Of a DNA stretch of 64,000 bases, positions 54,532 through 63,224 are shown piece after piece; position 1 is the first letter of the stretch; each line of letters opens with the position of its first letter. Source of the stretch: an uncultured Collinsella sp. GTDB taxonomy: Bacteria; Actinomycetota; Coriobacteriia; Coriobacteriales; Coriobacteriaceae. The notes under the pieces are model-generated. The model was not told where the DNA came from. It saw nothing but the letters and a program-made list of their open reading frames with translations, and ran no database searches. A program made the translations under genes and the position numbers. The stretch is taken from NCBI GenBank assembly GCA_900540855.1, contig UQHK01000002.1, positions 1-64,000 on the forward strand, in the 5' to 3' direction.

Positions 54532-55377
54532 ATGACCGACATATCCGACGAGCGCACCGAGGGCCTGCTCCGCATTGGCGAGGTGGCGCGCCTGTTTAAC
54601 CTGAGTGTGGGTACGCTGCGTCATTACGAGCAGATGGGCCTGCTGGAGCCGGCGCGCATCGATCCGGCGAGTGGGTACCGCTACTACGGATCGCGGCAGC
54701 TCTCCACGCTCAACACCATCAGCCACCTGCGTGTTCTCGACTTGCCATTAGCGCAAATCCGTGAGTTTGTGACCACGCGCGATGTGGACCTCATGCAGCG
54801 GCAGCTGGTCCAGCAGCAAGAACTGATCGAGCGCAAGCGCCGCGAGCTGGAGCGCGTGTCGCGCAAGATCGACAACCGACTTGCCCTGTTGCACGATGCC
54901 TTGGACGCCCAGCTCGACACCATCTGCGAAATCGACGCGCCCGAGCTTCGCTGCGCTGTGCTGCACGAACGCGTCAACCCCACCGACGCCTATGCGCTGG
55001 AGTGGCAGATTCGTCAACTGCAGAAGGGCCAGCACGAGACCTTTGTCTTTTTGGGCAACCTGGGCGTCGGGATCAGCGCCGAACGCCTTGCCACCGGTGA
55101 TTTTGATGGTTACGACGAGGTCTTTCTGCTGCTCGATGACACCGATGAGTACTTGGGCGATGTTGAGACGCGACCTGCCGCGCGCTGCCTGACCATAAGT
55201 TTCCGTGGCACGCACGGACAAGCAGCCCCTCGCTACGAGCGGCTGCTCGGCTACATGCACGAACACAACCTGACGCCCGCCGGCCCCTCGCGCGAGATCG
55301 CCCTCATCGACGACATCATCAGCGACGACCCAGCAACCTACGTGACGCAGATCACGGTGCCGGTCTCTCTAGGCTAG
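54532..55377 (+). CDS. MerR-family regulator, BmrR-like
   Basis: A 281-residue regulator. The N-terminal winged helix LLRIGEVARLFNLSVGTLRHYEQMGLL continues into GYRYYGSRQL, a long coiled-coil dimer helix (about 85-120), and a C-terminal effector domain of the GyrI/BmrR kind (about 130-281). It probably senses drug-like ligands and activates the MATE pump upstream through the 19-bp-spacer promoter. The start follows CAGAAAGGAACAG. Its 3' end overlaps the small gene on the other strand by 9 bp. Confidence 0.88.
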   Translation: MTDISDERTEGLLRIGEVARLFNLSVGTLRHYEQMGLLEPARIDPASGYRYYGSRQLSTLNTISHLRVLDLPLAQIREFVTTRDVDLMQRQLVQQQELIERKRRELERVSRKIDNRLALLHDALDAQLDTICEIDAPELRCAVLHERVNPTDAYALEWQIRQLQKGQHETFVFLGNLGVGISAERLATGDFDGYDEVFLLLDDTDEYLGDVETRPAARCLTISFRGTHGQAAPRYERLLGYMHEHNLTPAGPSREIALIDDIISDDPATYVTQITVPVSLG

Positions 55378-55548
55378 ACCGAGCCTCGCCTCTAACTCGG
55401 TCAACGCCTCAAAGGCATCGCGAGATGCACCCGCCGCGCGCTCGCGCTCGGCAACGCAAATTCGCATCATTAAGCGCTCTTTTGCCTGCACTTGGGAATG
55501 CCTCGCGCGCCCTTCCGCCTGCGAGCAATTGCGATTCTCGATATCCAT
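55369..55548 (-). CDS. Small 59-residue protein downstream of ligA
   Basis: This short gene begins with an ATG overlapping the ligA stop (TAATG) and has GGAGG five bases upstream, so it is probably translated with ligA. The product, starting MDIENRNCSQAEGRARHSQV, is charged and helical, with an acidic end (AFEALTELEARLG). I do not recognise a family. Its 3' end overlaps the last 9 bp of the convergent MerR gene. It may be a partner of the ligase or simply a conserved small protein. Confidence 0.55.
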   Translation of the reverse strand: MDIENRNCSQAEGRARHSQVQAKERLMMRICVAERERAAGASRDAFEALTELEARLGLA

Positions 55549-57776
55549 TACGCCTCCGGCACCTCACCAGTAGCCAAGATCTGCTCGAATGCGTCCTCAT
55601 CCAATACAGGCACGCCCAGCTGCTCGGCCTTGGTGAGCTTGGAGCCCGCTTTGGGACCGGCGACCAGATAGCTTGTCTTCTTTGACACGCTGCCCGAAAC
55701 CTTGGCGCCGAGCACCTTGAGCGCCGCACCCGCCTCGTCGCGCGTGCGGTTGACGAGCGTGCCGGTGAGCACGAAGGTCAGACCCGCAAGCGGCTGTGCG
55801 TCGGCAAGCTCGCCTGCCACGCCAGCGTCGGCCGCGGCTCGCGCGTGCGCGGCGCCCAAGTCGACCTCGAGCGACAGGCCCGCCTGGCGCAGGCGCTCCA
55901 GCACGGCAAGGTTCTCGGGCACGGCCAGGAACTGCTTGACGCTCGCCGCAATCTTGGGACCGATGCCCTCGCACTCGGCAATATCCTCTTCGCTCGCCAA
56001 GATGAGCTTGTCAATCGACAGGAATCGCTCGGCGATGACCTCGCCCACGCTCTTGCCCACGTGGCGGATACCTAAGGCAAACAGCACGCGACCGAGCGGT
56101 TGGCTCTTGGACTTATTAAGCTCGGCGATAATTTTCTCGGCCGTCTTGAGACCCACCGGAATGGGGTCGCCCTTCTTGACGCCCTTTTTGCTGTTGGAGC
56201 TGGCATAGGTGCGCCCCGTGTCCAGGCCTGCGATGTCATCGACCGTGAGCTGGTAGAAGTCTGCGACGTCGTGAATCAGCCCGGCGGCGATCATCTTGTC
56301 GACGATCTCGTCGCCCAGGCCGTCGACGTCCATGCAGCCGCGGCTCACCCAATGGAGCAAGCGCTCCTTGAGCTGCGCGGGGCAGTCGATGGAGACGCAA
56401 CGATAAGCGACCTCGCCATCCTCGTGGACCACGGGGCTGCCGCACACGGGGCAAACCTCGGGCATGTGCCAGTCGACCGAATCGGCCGGGCGCTTGTCGA
56501 GTACCGGGCCCACGACCTCGGGGATTACGTCGCCTGCCTTGTGCACGATAATAGTGTCGCCCTCGCGCACGTTTTTGCGGCGGATCTCGTCGACGTTGTG
56601 CAGCGTGGCGCGCGCGATGGTGGAGCCGGCAACCGTCACCGGGTCGAACTCGGCGACCGGCGTGAGCACACCGGTGCGGCCCACCTGGATGCGGATTTCG
56701 CGCAGGACAGTCTGCTTTTCCTCGGGCGGAAACTTAAAGGCAATGGCCCAGCGTGGCGCGCGGGCGGTAAAGCCCAGGTCGAGCTGCTGTTGGAAGCTGT
56801 CCACCTTTACGACCACGCCGTCGATGTCGTAGTCCAAATCGCCGCGGTGCTCGAGCGCCTGGGCACAGAACTCGTGGACCTCGGCCGGCGTGGCGCAACG
56901 GGCAACGTTGGGGTTGACGCTAAAGCCGGCGCTGCGCAGCCAATCGAGAAACTCGCGCTGGCTGTGGACGTGCAGCGGATCGGTATCGGCGATGGCATAG
57001 ATAAAGGTGGCAAGGTCGCGGCGCGCCGTGACCTTGGGATCCTTCTGACGCAGGCTGCCGGCGGCGGCGTTGCGCGGGTTGGCGAAGGGGTCGCGGCCCT
57101 CGGCATCGGCCTCTTCATTTAGACGAACAAAGCTGCCCTTAGGCATATAGACCTCGCCGCGTACCTCGATGGTGCGCTCGCGGTCGGCGCCCATGTGGGC
57201 GAGCGCCGGCTCGGACAGGTGCATGGGCACGTCCTTGATGGTACGGACGTTGAGCGACACGTCCTCGCCCGTGGTGCCATCGCCACGTGTGGCGGCGCGC
57301 ACAAAGGTACCGTTTTGATAGGTAAGCGCAACGCCCAGACCGTCGATCTTAAGCTCGCAGGTATAGGTGACGCTACCGGCACCGAGCGCATCCTCGGTGC
57401 GCTGGAGCCACGCGTCGAGTTCGTCCAGATCCATGGCATCGTCCATGGAATACATGCGCGCCATATGCGTGACCGGCGTAAACTGCTCGCTCACGTAGCC
57501 GCCCACGCGCTGGGTATAGCTGTCGGGCGTCACCAGGTCAGGATAGGCCGCCTCGATCTCCTGCAGCTCAACGAGCATTTTGTCAAAGGCGGCGTCCGTG
57601 ATCTCGGGCGCGTCGAGCATGTAGTAGCGATAGGCGTGGTAGTCGAGCTCGTGGCGCAGCTCGGCCGCGCGCGCTGCCGCCTGGGCACGGGCATCGGCCG
57701 GTGCGGCGGCATCCGCGCTCGCGGGCGTTTCGGTATCGATGTCCACACCGTCGCCAAACAGGCTCGATTGCTCCAT
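55548..57776 (-). CDS. ligA: NAD-dependent DNA ligase
   Basis: Seals nicks in replication and repair. The 742-residue protein has a long Ala-rich leader (about 1-35), then the Ia/adenylation domain with the adenylated Lys143 in TCELKIDGLGV, OB-fold, the Cys4 zinc finger (CPVCGSPV then CVSIDCPAQ), helix-hairpin-helix region and a C-terminal BRCT domain (about 665-742). All conserved ligase residues appear present. It is followed with overlap by a small 59-residue gene. Confidence 0.96.
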   Translation of the reverse strand: MEQSSLFGDGVDIDTETPASADAAAPADARAQAAARAAELRHELDYHAYRYYMLDAPEITDAAFDKMLVELQEIEAAYPDLVTPDSYTQRVGGYVSEQFTPVTHMARMYSMDDAMDLDELDAWLQRTEDALGAGSVTYTCELKIDGLGVALTYQNGTFVRAATRGDGTTGEDVSLNVRTIKDVPMHLSEPALAHMGADRERTIEVRGEVYMPKGSFVRLNEEADAEGRDPFANPRNAAAGSLRQKDPKVTARRDLATFIYAIADTDPLHVHSQREFLDWLRSAGFSVNPNVARCATPAEVHEFCAQALEHRGDLDYDIDGVVVKVDSFQQQLDLGFTARAPRWAIAFKFPPEEKQTVLREIRIQVGRTGVLTPVAEFDPVTVAGSTIARATLHNVDEIRRKNVREGDTIIVHKAGDVIPEVVGPVLDKRPADSVDWHMPEVCPVCGSPVVHEDGEVAYRCVSIDCPAQLKERLLHWVSRGCMDVDGLGDEIVDKMIAAGLIHDVADFYQLTVDDIAGLDTGRTYASSNSKKGVKKGDPIPVGLKTAEKIIAELNKSKSQPLGRVLFALGIRHVGKSVGEVIAERFLSIDKLILASEEDIAECEGIGPKIAASVKQFLAVPENLAVLERLRQAGLSLEVDLGAAHARAAADAGVAGELADAQPLAGLTFVLTGTLVNRTRDEAGAALKVLGAKVSGSVSKKTSYLVAGPKAGSKLTKAEQLGVPVLDEDAFEQILATGEVPEA

Positions 57777-57884
57777 AGCGGCACTCCTTCGCTCGATTTC
57801 AAACGGATACTAGAGTACCACCGGTCACGATGGGGCCGAATAACCCTTTCGAACCGCACCGAATCGGCAGCCGCCAGACTGGGG

Positions 57885-58087
57885 TGGACAGTTAGTTCAG
57901 ATACGTATAAATGCTAGAGCTGAATCAGGCACGAACACCCCTGTTTCAACTAATTTGGGCTCCTCGAGACCATGTAAACGCCCCGTTCTCCCTCCCAAAC
58001 ACCCATTCAAGCCCCATCCCAATCAATAATTGCTCAAAACGCATCCCAAGCTGCCCCAGATTTATACGTATCTGAACTAACTGTCCA
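57885..58087. repeat. 203-bp element with 28-bp perfect inverted ends
   Basis: Ends at 57885-57912 and 58060-58087 are exact reverse complements (inward GGACAGTTAGTTCAGATACG then TATAAAT). The 147-bp centre has no long stem. A short minus-strand reading frame crosses it but has no start site. It resembles a MITE; no clear target duplication is visible. It occupies most of the gap between ligA and the htrA terminator. Confidence 0.8.
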
Positions 58088-58157
58088 GACCATTCCGAAC
58101 CAGGCCTCTTGTCAGCCCCAAGTGATCCGTTTTCCTCCATCCCCAATGGATCACTAC

Positions 58158-58198
58158 GAAAAGAGGGGCTGTCCCGCGCTGGCGGAACAGCCCCCTCT
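58158..58198 (-). terminator. Terminator of the htrA gene
   Basis: On the minus strand AGAGGGGGCTGTTCCGC pairs with GCGGGACAGCCCCTCT, one G-G mismatch aside, and is followed by TTTTCG. A second inverted repeat (AGTGATCC and GGATCACT) lies just beyond. Confidence 0.85.
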
Positions 58199-58224
58199 GG
58201 CCTCGATATGTGCGATACAGCTCG

Positions 58225-59685
58225 TTAGAAACCCTGGCCGTTGCCCTGACCCTGGCCCTGCTGGCCAAGCAGCTCCTCCAGATACTGGCGCAGCTGCTCG
58301 TCGGTAATACCGCCGTTGCCGGTATCGGTCGCGCTGTCGTTCTGCTGCTGGTTCTGCAGCTCCTCGTCGGAGCCCAGCTCAACCGTGACCTTCTTCTCTT
58401 CCTTGCCGCGCATGAGCGTGATCTCGACCTTCTCGCCCACCTCGTGGCTGCGCAGCGCGATGATCAGGCCGTCGGCGCTCGAAATCTCATCGTCGCCCAG
58501 CTTGGTGATGACGTCGCCCTCCTGAATGCCGGCCTTGGCGGCAGGACCATCCTCAACGACGCTCGCCACATACGCGCCGCTATCGGTGCTCAACTTGTTG
58601 GTGCGGGCGTTAAGCGCATTGACGCTCGAAAGCGTAGCGCCCATGTACGGATGCACCGGCGTCTTACCGTCGATGATCTGGTCGGCAATGTTCTTGGCGT
58701 AGTTAACCGGAATGGCAAAACCCACGCCCGAGCTGGAGCCCGAGTAGCTCTCGATAAGCGAGTTGATACCCACAAGCTCACCGTTGTCGTTGACGAGCGC
58801 ACCGCCGGAGTTGCCCGGGTTGATGGCGGCATCGGTCTGGATCATGTTGGCATAGATGGTGTTACCGTTGGTAGAGCTCATGGCCGTTGAGCGATACAGC
58901 GCCGACACAATGCCCGTGGAGACAGACTGCTCGTTGCCGAACGGCGAGCCGATCGCCATGACCCACTCGCCCACGTTGAGCTTGGAGGAATCGCCGATCT
59001 CGATCGGGGTGAGCTTGGAGGCGTCGGCGTCCTTGAGCTTGATGACGGCCAGGTCGCTCGAGGCATCGTTGCCCACGAACTCGGCCTCGTACGTAGTGCC
59101 GTCATCCATGGTCACCACGTACTGGTCATAGCCATCGACCACGTGGTTGTTGGTGAGGATATGGCCCTCGGTATCGAGCACCACGCCCGAACCGACGCTG
59201 CCCGAGTTGTCCGACTCGTCGGCAGACTGCGAAAGCGAGCCATTCTGGCTGCCGCTCGAAGTGGCGGTAATGGAAACCACGGAGGGCAGGGCCTTGGCAG
59301 AAACGGCCTCGGCCAGCGTGGTGTCCTCGGAGTCGATCGTGATCTTTTGCGTCGACGAACCCGAAGCGCCCGCCGTCACGGCATTCTTGCCGCCACCGAT
59401 ATCGAGCGTGCCACTCATAATGAGCGCGATGACCAGCAGGGCACCACATGCGCAGCCGGCAAGCGCTGTGATAAAGATCGGTAGCTTTTTGGTCTTGGTC
59501 TTGACCACCGTGTGCTTGTTCACGACCTGTTGGCCGCCCAGCGGCTTGCCGGTCTGCGTATCGTAGGCCTGCACGTAGGGAATGTTGCTGTCGGCAGGCG
59601 TCGACTCCACCTGCACGCGCGGCTGCTGCTGAGTCTCGCCGGCGTTGCCCGCATCCTGGGGACGCTGGGAATCGTTCTCGCTCAT
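58225..59685 (-). CDS. HtrA/DegP-like membrane-anchored serine protease
   Basis: A 486-residue quality-control protease outside the membrane. A long hydrophilic cytoplasmic N-terminus leads to one transmembrane helix (about 69-91). The trypsin-like domain has His181 (TNNHVV), Asp211 (SSDLAVIKL) and Ser293 (GNSGGALV), followed by a PDZ domain (about 370-440) and a Gln/Gly-rich tail. The start follows GAAAGGATCGCAGCC. A strong hairpin lies in the leader, 30 nt before the start. Confidence 0.92.
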   Translation of the reverse strand: MSENDSQRPQDAGNAGETQQQPRVQVESTPADSNIPYVQAYDTQTGKPLGGQQVVNKHTVVKTKTKKLPIFITALAGCACGALLVIALIMSGTLDIGGGKNAVTAGASGSSTQKITIDSEDTTLAEAVSAKALPSVVSITATSSGSQNGSLSQSADESDNSGSVGSGVVLDTEGHILTNNHVVDGYDQYVVTMDDGTTYEAEFVGNDASSDLAVIKLKDADASKLTPIEIGDSSKLNVGEWVMAIGSPFGNEQSVSTGIVSALYRSTAMSSTNGNTIYANMIQTDAAINPGNSGGALVNDNGELVGINSLIESYSGSSSGVGFAIPVNYAKNIADQIIDGKTPVHPYMGATLSSVNALNARTNKLSTDSGAYVASVVEDGPAAKAGIQEGDVITKLGDDEISSADGLIIALRSHEVGEKVEITLMRGKEEKKVTVELGSDEELQNQQQNDSATDTGNGGITDEQLRQYLEELLGQQGQGQGNGQGF

Positions 59686-59714
59686 GGCTGCGATCCTTTC
59701 GTCAAATAACCAAA

Positions 59715-59738
59715 GGCCCGCCAAACATGTGGCGGGCC
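59715..59738 (-). terminator. Hairpin in the htrA leader
   Basis: GGCCCGCCA pairs with TGGCGGGCC around a 6-nt loop and is followed on the minus strand by TTTGGTTATTTG. It lies upstream of the start with no room for a promoter in between, so it is either the end of an upstream transcript or an attenuator for htrA. Confidence 0.5.
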
Positions 59739-59856
59739 ATCATTGTTCACGTTGAGTTGTACCCCAATATGCGGGCGTACGTGTACGAGAACGCAATCTT
59801 TTAGGAAGGCTTAAGTTCTGCTGCAAACTCGAAAGGAGCCCGCACCTGCGTCAAAA

Positions 59857-59889
59857 CCACCACAAAGGTGTCTGTCCCCTTTGTGGTGG
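59857..59889 (-). terminator. CCACAAAGG palindrome as terminator of the regulator gene
   Basis: CCACCACAAAGG, a centre and CCTTTGTGGTGG form a 12-bp stem followed on the minus strand by TTTTGAC, 4 nt after the response regulator stop. It is also a member of the recurring palindrome family. Confidence 0.75.
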
Positions 59890-59893
59890 AAAT

Positions 59894-60556
59894 CTAGTCC
59901 TTAAACAGATAGCCCACGCCGCGGACGGTGGTGATGTGCGCCGCGATCTGCGGGCCCACCTTGGAGCGGATGCGTCGGATGTGCACGTCGACGGTGCGCG
60001 TGCCGCCGCAGTACTCAAAGCCCCATACGCGGTGCAGCAGCACCTCGCGGCTGTAGGCACGGTTGGGATGCGTCGCCAAAAAGCTCAGCAGCGAGTACTC
60101 CATCAGCGTCAGGTCGATGGGCTCGTTATCGAGCGTCACCTGGTAGGTAGCCAGGTTGATCTCGAGGTTATCGATGTTGAGCACATCGTCGGCGGTGACG
60201 GTCTCCTCCTCGCCCATCAGGCGCTGCGCGCGAGCCTTGAGCTCGTTGGGCGTCGCCGTGGGGCATACAAAGTCGGCATGCGCGTGATTCGGCAGGCGCA
60301 GGGTGCCGAGCGCCTCGTCGTCGACGATCACCAGCATGGGAACGCCGCCGCGGTCGTCAAGCCACTTGGCAATCTGATCGATGCGGTCGCTGCGGATGCC
60401 ATCGGAATCGAGAATCAGCAGGTCAAAGTCGTGCGCCGCAGTTGGCGAATCAGGGGTTGCCAGGCTCACCTCGACACCCAGGGTAGTCGTCAAGCTGCGG
60501 GCAAACTCGTGGAAGCGCGTCGTGCGCGCCATGAACAGGGCACTCTTTTCGGACAT
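59894..60556 (-). CDS. glnR: GlnR-like orphan response regulator
   Basis: A 220-residue OmpR-type regulator. The N-terminal receiver-like domain (about 1-110, with FDLLILDSDGIR) is atypical, and the C-terminal winged helix includes LTLMEYSLLSFLATHPNRAYSREVLLHRVWG and RTVDVHIRRIRSKV. No histidine kinase is nearby. Its position 50 nt downstream of glnA, and matching GlnR-like boxes before both glutamine synthetase genes, point to actinobacterial GlnR, which senses nitrogen state without classical phosphorylation. The ATG follows TTTGGAGGCCGAT. Symbol assigned on context. Confidence 0.7.
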   Translation of the reverse strand: MSEKSALFMARTTRFHEFARSLTTTLGVEVSLATPDSPTAAHDFDLLILDSDGIRSDRIDQIAKWLDDRGGVPMLVIVDDEALGTLRLPNHAHADFVCPTATPNELKARAQRLMGEEETVTADDVLNIDNLEINLATYQVTLDNEPIDLTLMEYSLLSFLATHPNRAYSREVLLHRVWGFEYCGGTRTVDVHIRRIRSKVGPQIAAHITTVRGVGYLFKD

Positions 60557-60606
60557 ATCGGCCTCCAAAGAAATGAGCTCAATCGTACTGGAACAAGCCA
60601 GCGCGA

Positions 60607-61944
60607 TTAGGAGTTCGCCAGGTAGTGCTTGATCTCCCACTCGGTGATCGTAGACTCAAACTTATGCCACTCGTCGCGCTTCTTTTTGAGGAAGAAGCTG
60701 TGGATGTGCTCGCCGAGAGCATCCTTCATAAACTGCGAGTCCTCAAACACGTCGAGCGCCTCTTTGAGCGAGCGCGGCAGCGGCGCGTAGCCGGCCTCGA
60801 CCATCTGACGGTCGGTAAGCTTGAGCGTCTCGGCCGTGGCCTCGGGCGGGAGTTCCAGCTTGCGCTCGATGCCGTCCAGACCAGCCGCCAGCGTGACGGC
60901 GTTGACCAGGTACGGGTTGGCCATGGGGTCGGGGCTACGAAGCTCGATGCGCGTGGACAGCTGCTTGCCGGGCTTGTAGACCGGGATGCGGACCATACTC
61001 GCGCGGTTGCGCAGGCCCCACGTGGCGTACTGCGGCACGGAGTCGCCACCCGTGGTGATGCGCTTGTACGAGTTGACCGTGGGGTTGGTGATGGCGCTGA
61101 TCTCGCGGGCATGCGCCAGGATGCCAGCCATATAGTGCTTGGCGACGTCGGAGAGATGGTACTTCTCGTCGTCCTCGCCCCAAAACACGTTGTTGCCGTC
61201 GTGGTCGAATAGCGACTGGCACAGGAACATGGCACTGCCGTCCTCGCCCGCCAACGGCTTGGGCATAAAGGAGGCGTGGCAACCGCTCTCGTAGGCCTGC
61301 TGCTTAATGATGAGTTTGGCCGTGGTGATGGCGTCAGACATGCTCAGGGCCTCGGCGTGGCGCAGGCTCATGCCATGCTGCGAGCGGCCGGCGGCGTGGA
61401 AGGTGTACTCCACGGGCACGGACATCTTCTCGAGCGTGAGGACCGTGTTGCGACGCAGGTCGCGAGCGGCATCGCTCACCGAAAGATCGAAGTAGCCCAC
61501 GTTGTCGAGCGGCTCGGGGGTGTGCTCGTCGGGGAAGTAGTAGTACTCCAGCTCGGCGCCCACGTTGAGCAGATAGCCAGCCTTCTCAGCCTTGCGGAAC
61601 ATGCGGCGCAGGGCATCGCGCGGGTCGCCGGCAAACGGCTTGCGATCGGGGGTGCACACGTCGCAGAACACACGGGCGACGCCGTTGTGGCTCGGGCGCC
61701 ACGGCAGGATCTGGAAGGTCGAAGCATCGGGGAACGCCAGCATGTCGGCTTCCTCGGGCGTGGCAAAGCCCTCGATGGCGGAGCCGTCAAAGCCAATACC
61801 CTCCTCAAAAGCGACCTCGAGGTCCTCGGGGCTGATGGCAAAGTTCTTGAGGCGGCCGAGAATGTCGACAAACCACAGACGCACAAAGCGGATATCGCGC
61901 TGCTCTACGGAGCGGAGTACGTAATCGATGTTCTGCTGGTTCAT
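60607..61944 (-). CDS. glnA: Glutamine synthetase type I
   Basis: A 445-residue enzyme of the GSI-alpha size class. Conserved blocks: FVRLWFVDILGRLKN near the start, GFDGSAIEGFATPEEADM, VGAELEYYYF (metal-binding Glu), NPTVNSYKRITTGGDSVPQYATWGLRNRAS and RIELRSPDPMANPYL. No clear adenylylation Tyr motif is seen, consistent with GSI-alpha feedback control. It probably shares an operon with the regulator gene downstream. The start follows AGAAAGGGGAGCGAC. It is the second glutamine synthetase in the window. Confidence 0.95.
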   Translation of the reverse strand: MNQQNIDYVLRSVEQRDIRFVRLWFVDILGRLKNFAISPEDLEVAFEEGIGFDGSAIEGFATPEEADMLAFPDASTFQILPWRPSHNGVARVFCDVCTPDRKPFAGDPRDALRRMFRKAEKAGYLLNVGAELEYYYFPDEHTPEPLDNVGYFDLSVSDAARDLRRNTVLTLEKMSVPVEYTFHAAGRSQHGMSLRHAEALSMSDAITTAKLIIKQQAYESGCHASFMPKPLAGEDGSAMFLCQSLFDHDGNNVFWGEDDEKYHLSDVAKHYMAGILAHAREISAITNPTVNSYKRITTGGDSVPQYATWGLRNRASMVRIPVYKPGKQLSTRIELRSPDPMANPYLVNAVTLAAGLDGIERKLELPPEATAETLKLTDRQMVEAGYAPLPRSLKEALDVFEDSQFMKDALGEHIHSFFLKKKRDEWHKFESTITEWEIKHYLANS

Positions 61945-61993
61945 GTCGCTCCCCTTTCTTTCGGGCGGGTTTCGACTGGTCTATATCGCAGAT

Positions 61994-62025
61994 ACTATCG
62001 CAGAAAAATGTTTCCGCAGGGTTAA
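61994..62025 (-). promoter_or_regulatory. Putative GlnR box and -10 upstream of glnA
   Basis: On the minus strand TTAAC-CCTGCG-GAAAC (62010-62025) precedes GATAGT (61994-61999). The box and the spacing (11 positions between box edge and hexamer) match those before glnN, and TGCGGAAACA is shared. Confidence 0.6.
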
Positions 62026-62078
62026 AGCGTATCAAGCGCTCAAAAAACGTGCTTGAGCAGGCCATTGCGAACGAGCGG

Positions 62079-63101
62079 CTAGCGCGAGGTCGAAGCGCGG
62101 TGTTCGATGCGGCCGGGTATCTCGATGCGCTTGGGGGCGAGCTTTGCGGCATCGCCCACCGTAGTGGTAACGATGTCGATGCGCTCGGACAGGCGCTCGA
62201 CTACGCGCTCGGCAATGGTGAGGGTGTCTTGCGCGGCCGTGGTCACACCGCCAAAGAGCACGTGGTTCCAGGGGTAATCGTCAAACGTCGCAATCTTGAG
62301 GCCAGCCGGCAACGAAGGTCCCGACTGCGCCAGCGCCTCGGTCAGACGCAGAAAGACCAGGCCGTTGACGGCAATGAGGCCGAGCTTTTTACCCGCATAG
62401 TTACGGATAGCTCCGTCCAGGCGACTGACACCCGTGGCGCCACCGTCGGCCAGGGTGACAACCTCGCCCGCAAGACCGCGGCGCGAAAGCTCGTCGGCAA
62501 AGCCCTCGGCGCGCTCGCGACGCACGGGGCTGTCATCGCTTGCCTCGGTGAGCAGGCACAGGCGCTCGCTGCCAGCAGCGGCCAAGGCGTCTACCAGGCC
62601 GGCAACCAGCTCGCGGTTGTTAGAGGTCACCAGATCGACACCGCCGGCGGCAACATCGCGGTCGAGCAGCACAACAGGCAGGCGTCCCGCGGCTGCGACG
62701 ATTGCCTCGTCGTTGCCGCCACAGGTGTTGACGACGAGGCCGTCCACGCCGGCATCGATAAGTCTAGTGAGCGACTCTGCTTCCTTGGCGGGGTCATTGC
62801 CGCTAATGGCCGTCAGAAGCGAGCAGCCGCGCGCGGCGGCACTGGCGGAAAGGCCCTCGAGCACGGCGCTCGAGAACGGGTTGCCAATGTCGGCCAGGAT
62901 CACGCCGATGAGATTGGTGCGCGAGCTGCGCAGATTGCGCGCGGCGGCACGCGGGCGATAGCCGGTGCGTTCGATAACCGCTGCGATGCGGGCGCGGGTC
63001 TCCTCGGTCATCTGCCCGGGGCGGTTATTGAGGTAGCGCGAAACCGTGGCCGGGCTCACGCCCGCCTCGGCGGCAATGTCCTTGATTCTCATCTGCGCCA
63101 T
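62079..63101 (-). CDS. LacI-family transcriptional regulator
   Basis: A 340-residue regulator with an N-terminal LacI helix-turn-helix (IKDIAAEAGVSPATVSRYLNN) and hinge, and a periplasmic-binding-protein-like sensor domain (LIGVILADIGNPF through KIATFDDYPWN). It lies upstream of glnA with a gap of 134 bp and has no sugar genes beside it in the window, so its target is unknown. Of two close ATGs I took the one after GGGGTGCGCT. Confidence 0.88.
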   Translation of the reverse strand: MAQMRIKDIAAEAGVSPATVSRYLNNRPGQMTEETRARIAAVIERTGYRPRAAARNLRSSRTNLIGVILADIGNPFSSAVLEGLSASAAARGCSLLTAISGNDPAKEAESLTRLIDAGVDGLVVNTCGGNDEAIVAAAGRLPVVLLDRDVAAGGVDLVTSNNRELVAGLVDALAAAGSERLCLLTEASDDSPVRRERAEGFADELSRRGLAGEVVTLADGGATGVSRLDGAIRNYAGKKLGLIAVNGLVFLRLTEALAQSGPSLPAGLKIATFDDYPWNHVLFGGVTTAAQDTLTIAERVVERLSERIDIVTTTVGDAAKLAPKRIEIPGRIEHRASTSR

Positions 63102-63224
63102 AGCGCACCCCGTTTCCCCATTGTCGGCAGTCTGAGCCATTTTAGGCATTTTTAATAATCTCGCTTGCAAAACGCTGTAGGTGAGCAGCATCGTTTTTGC
63201 GTCTCGAGCAGATGCGGTGATGGG

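Noticed and set aside
57946..58146. 66-residue minus-strand gene inside the 203-bp element
   Set aside because: It crosses one inverted end, has no ribosome site, and the element looks non-coding.
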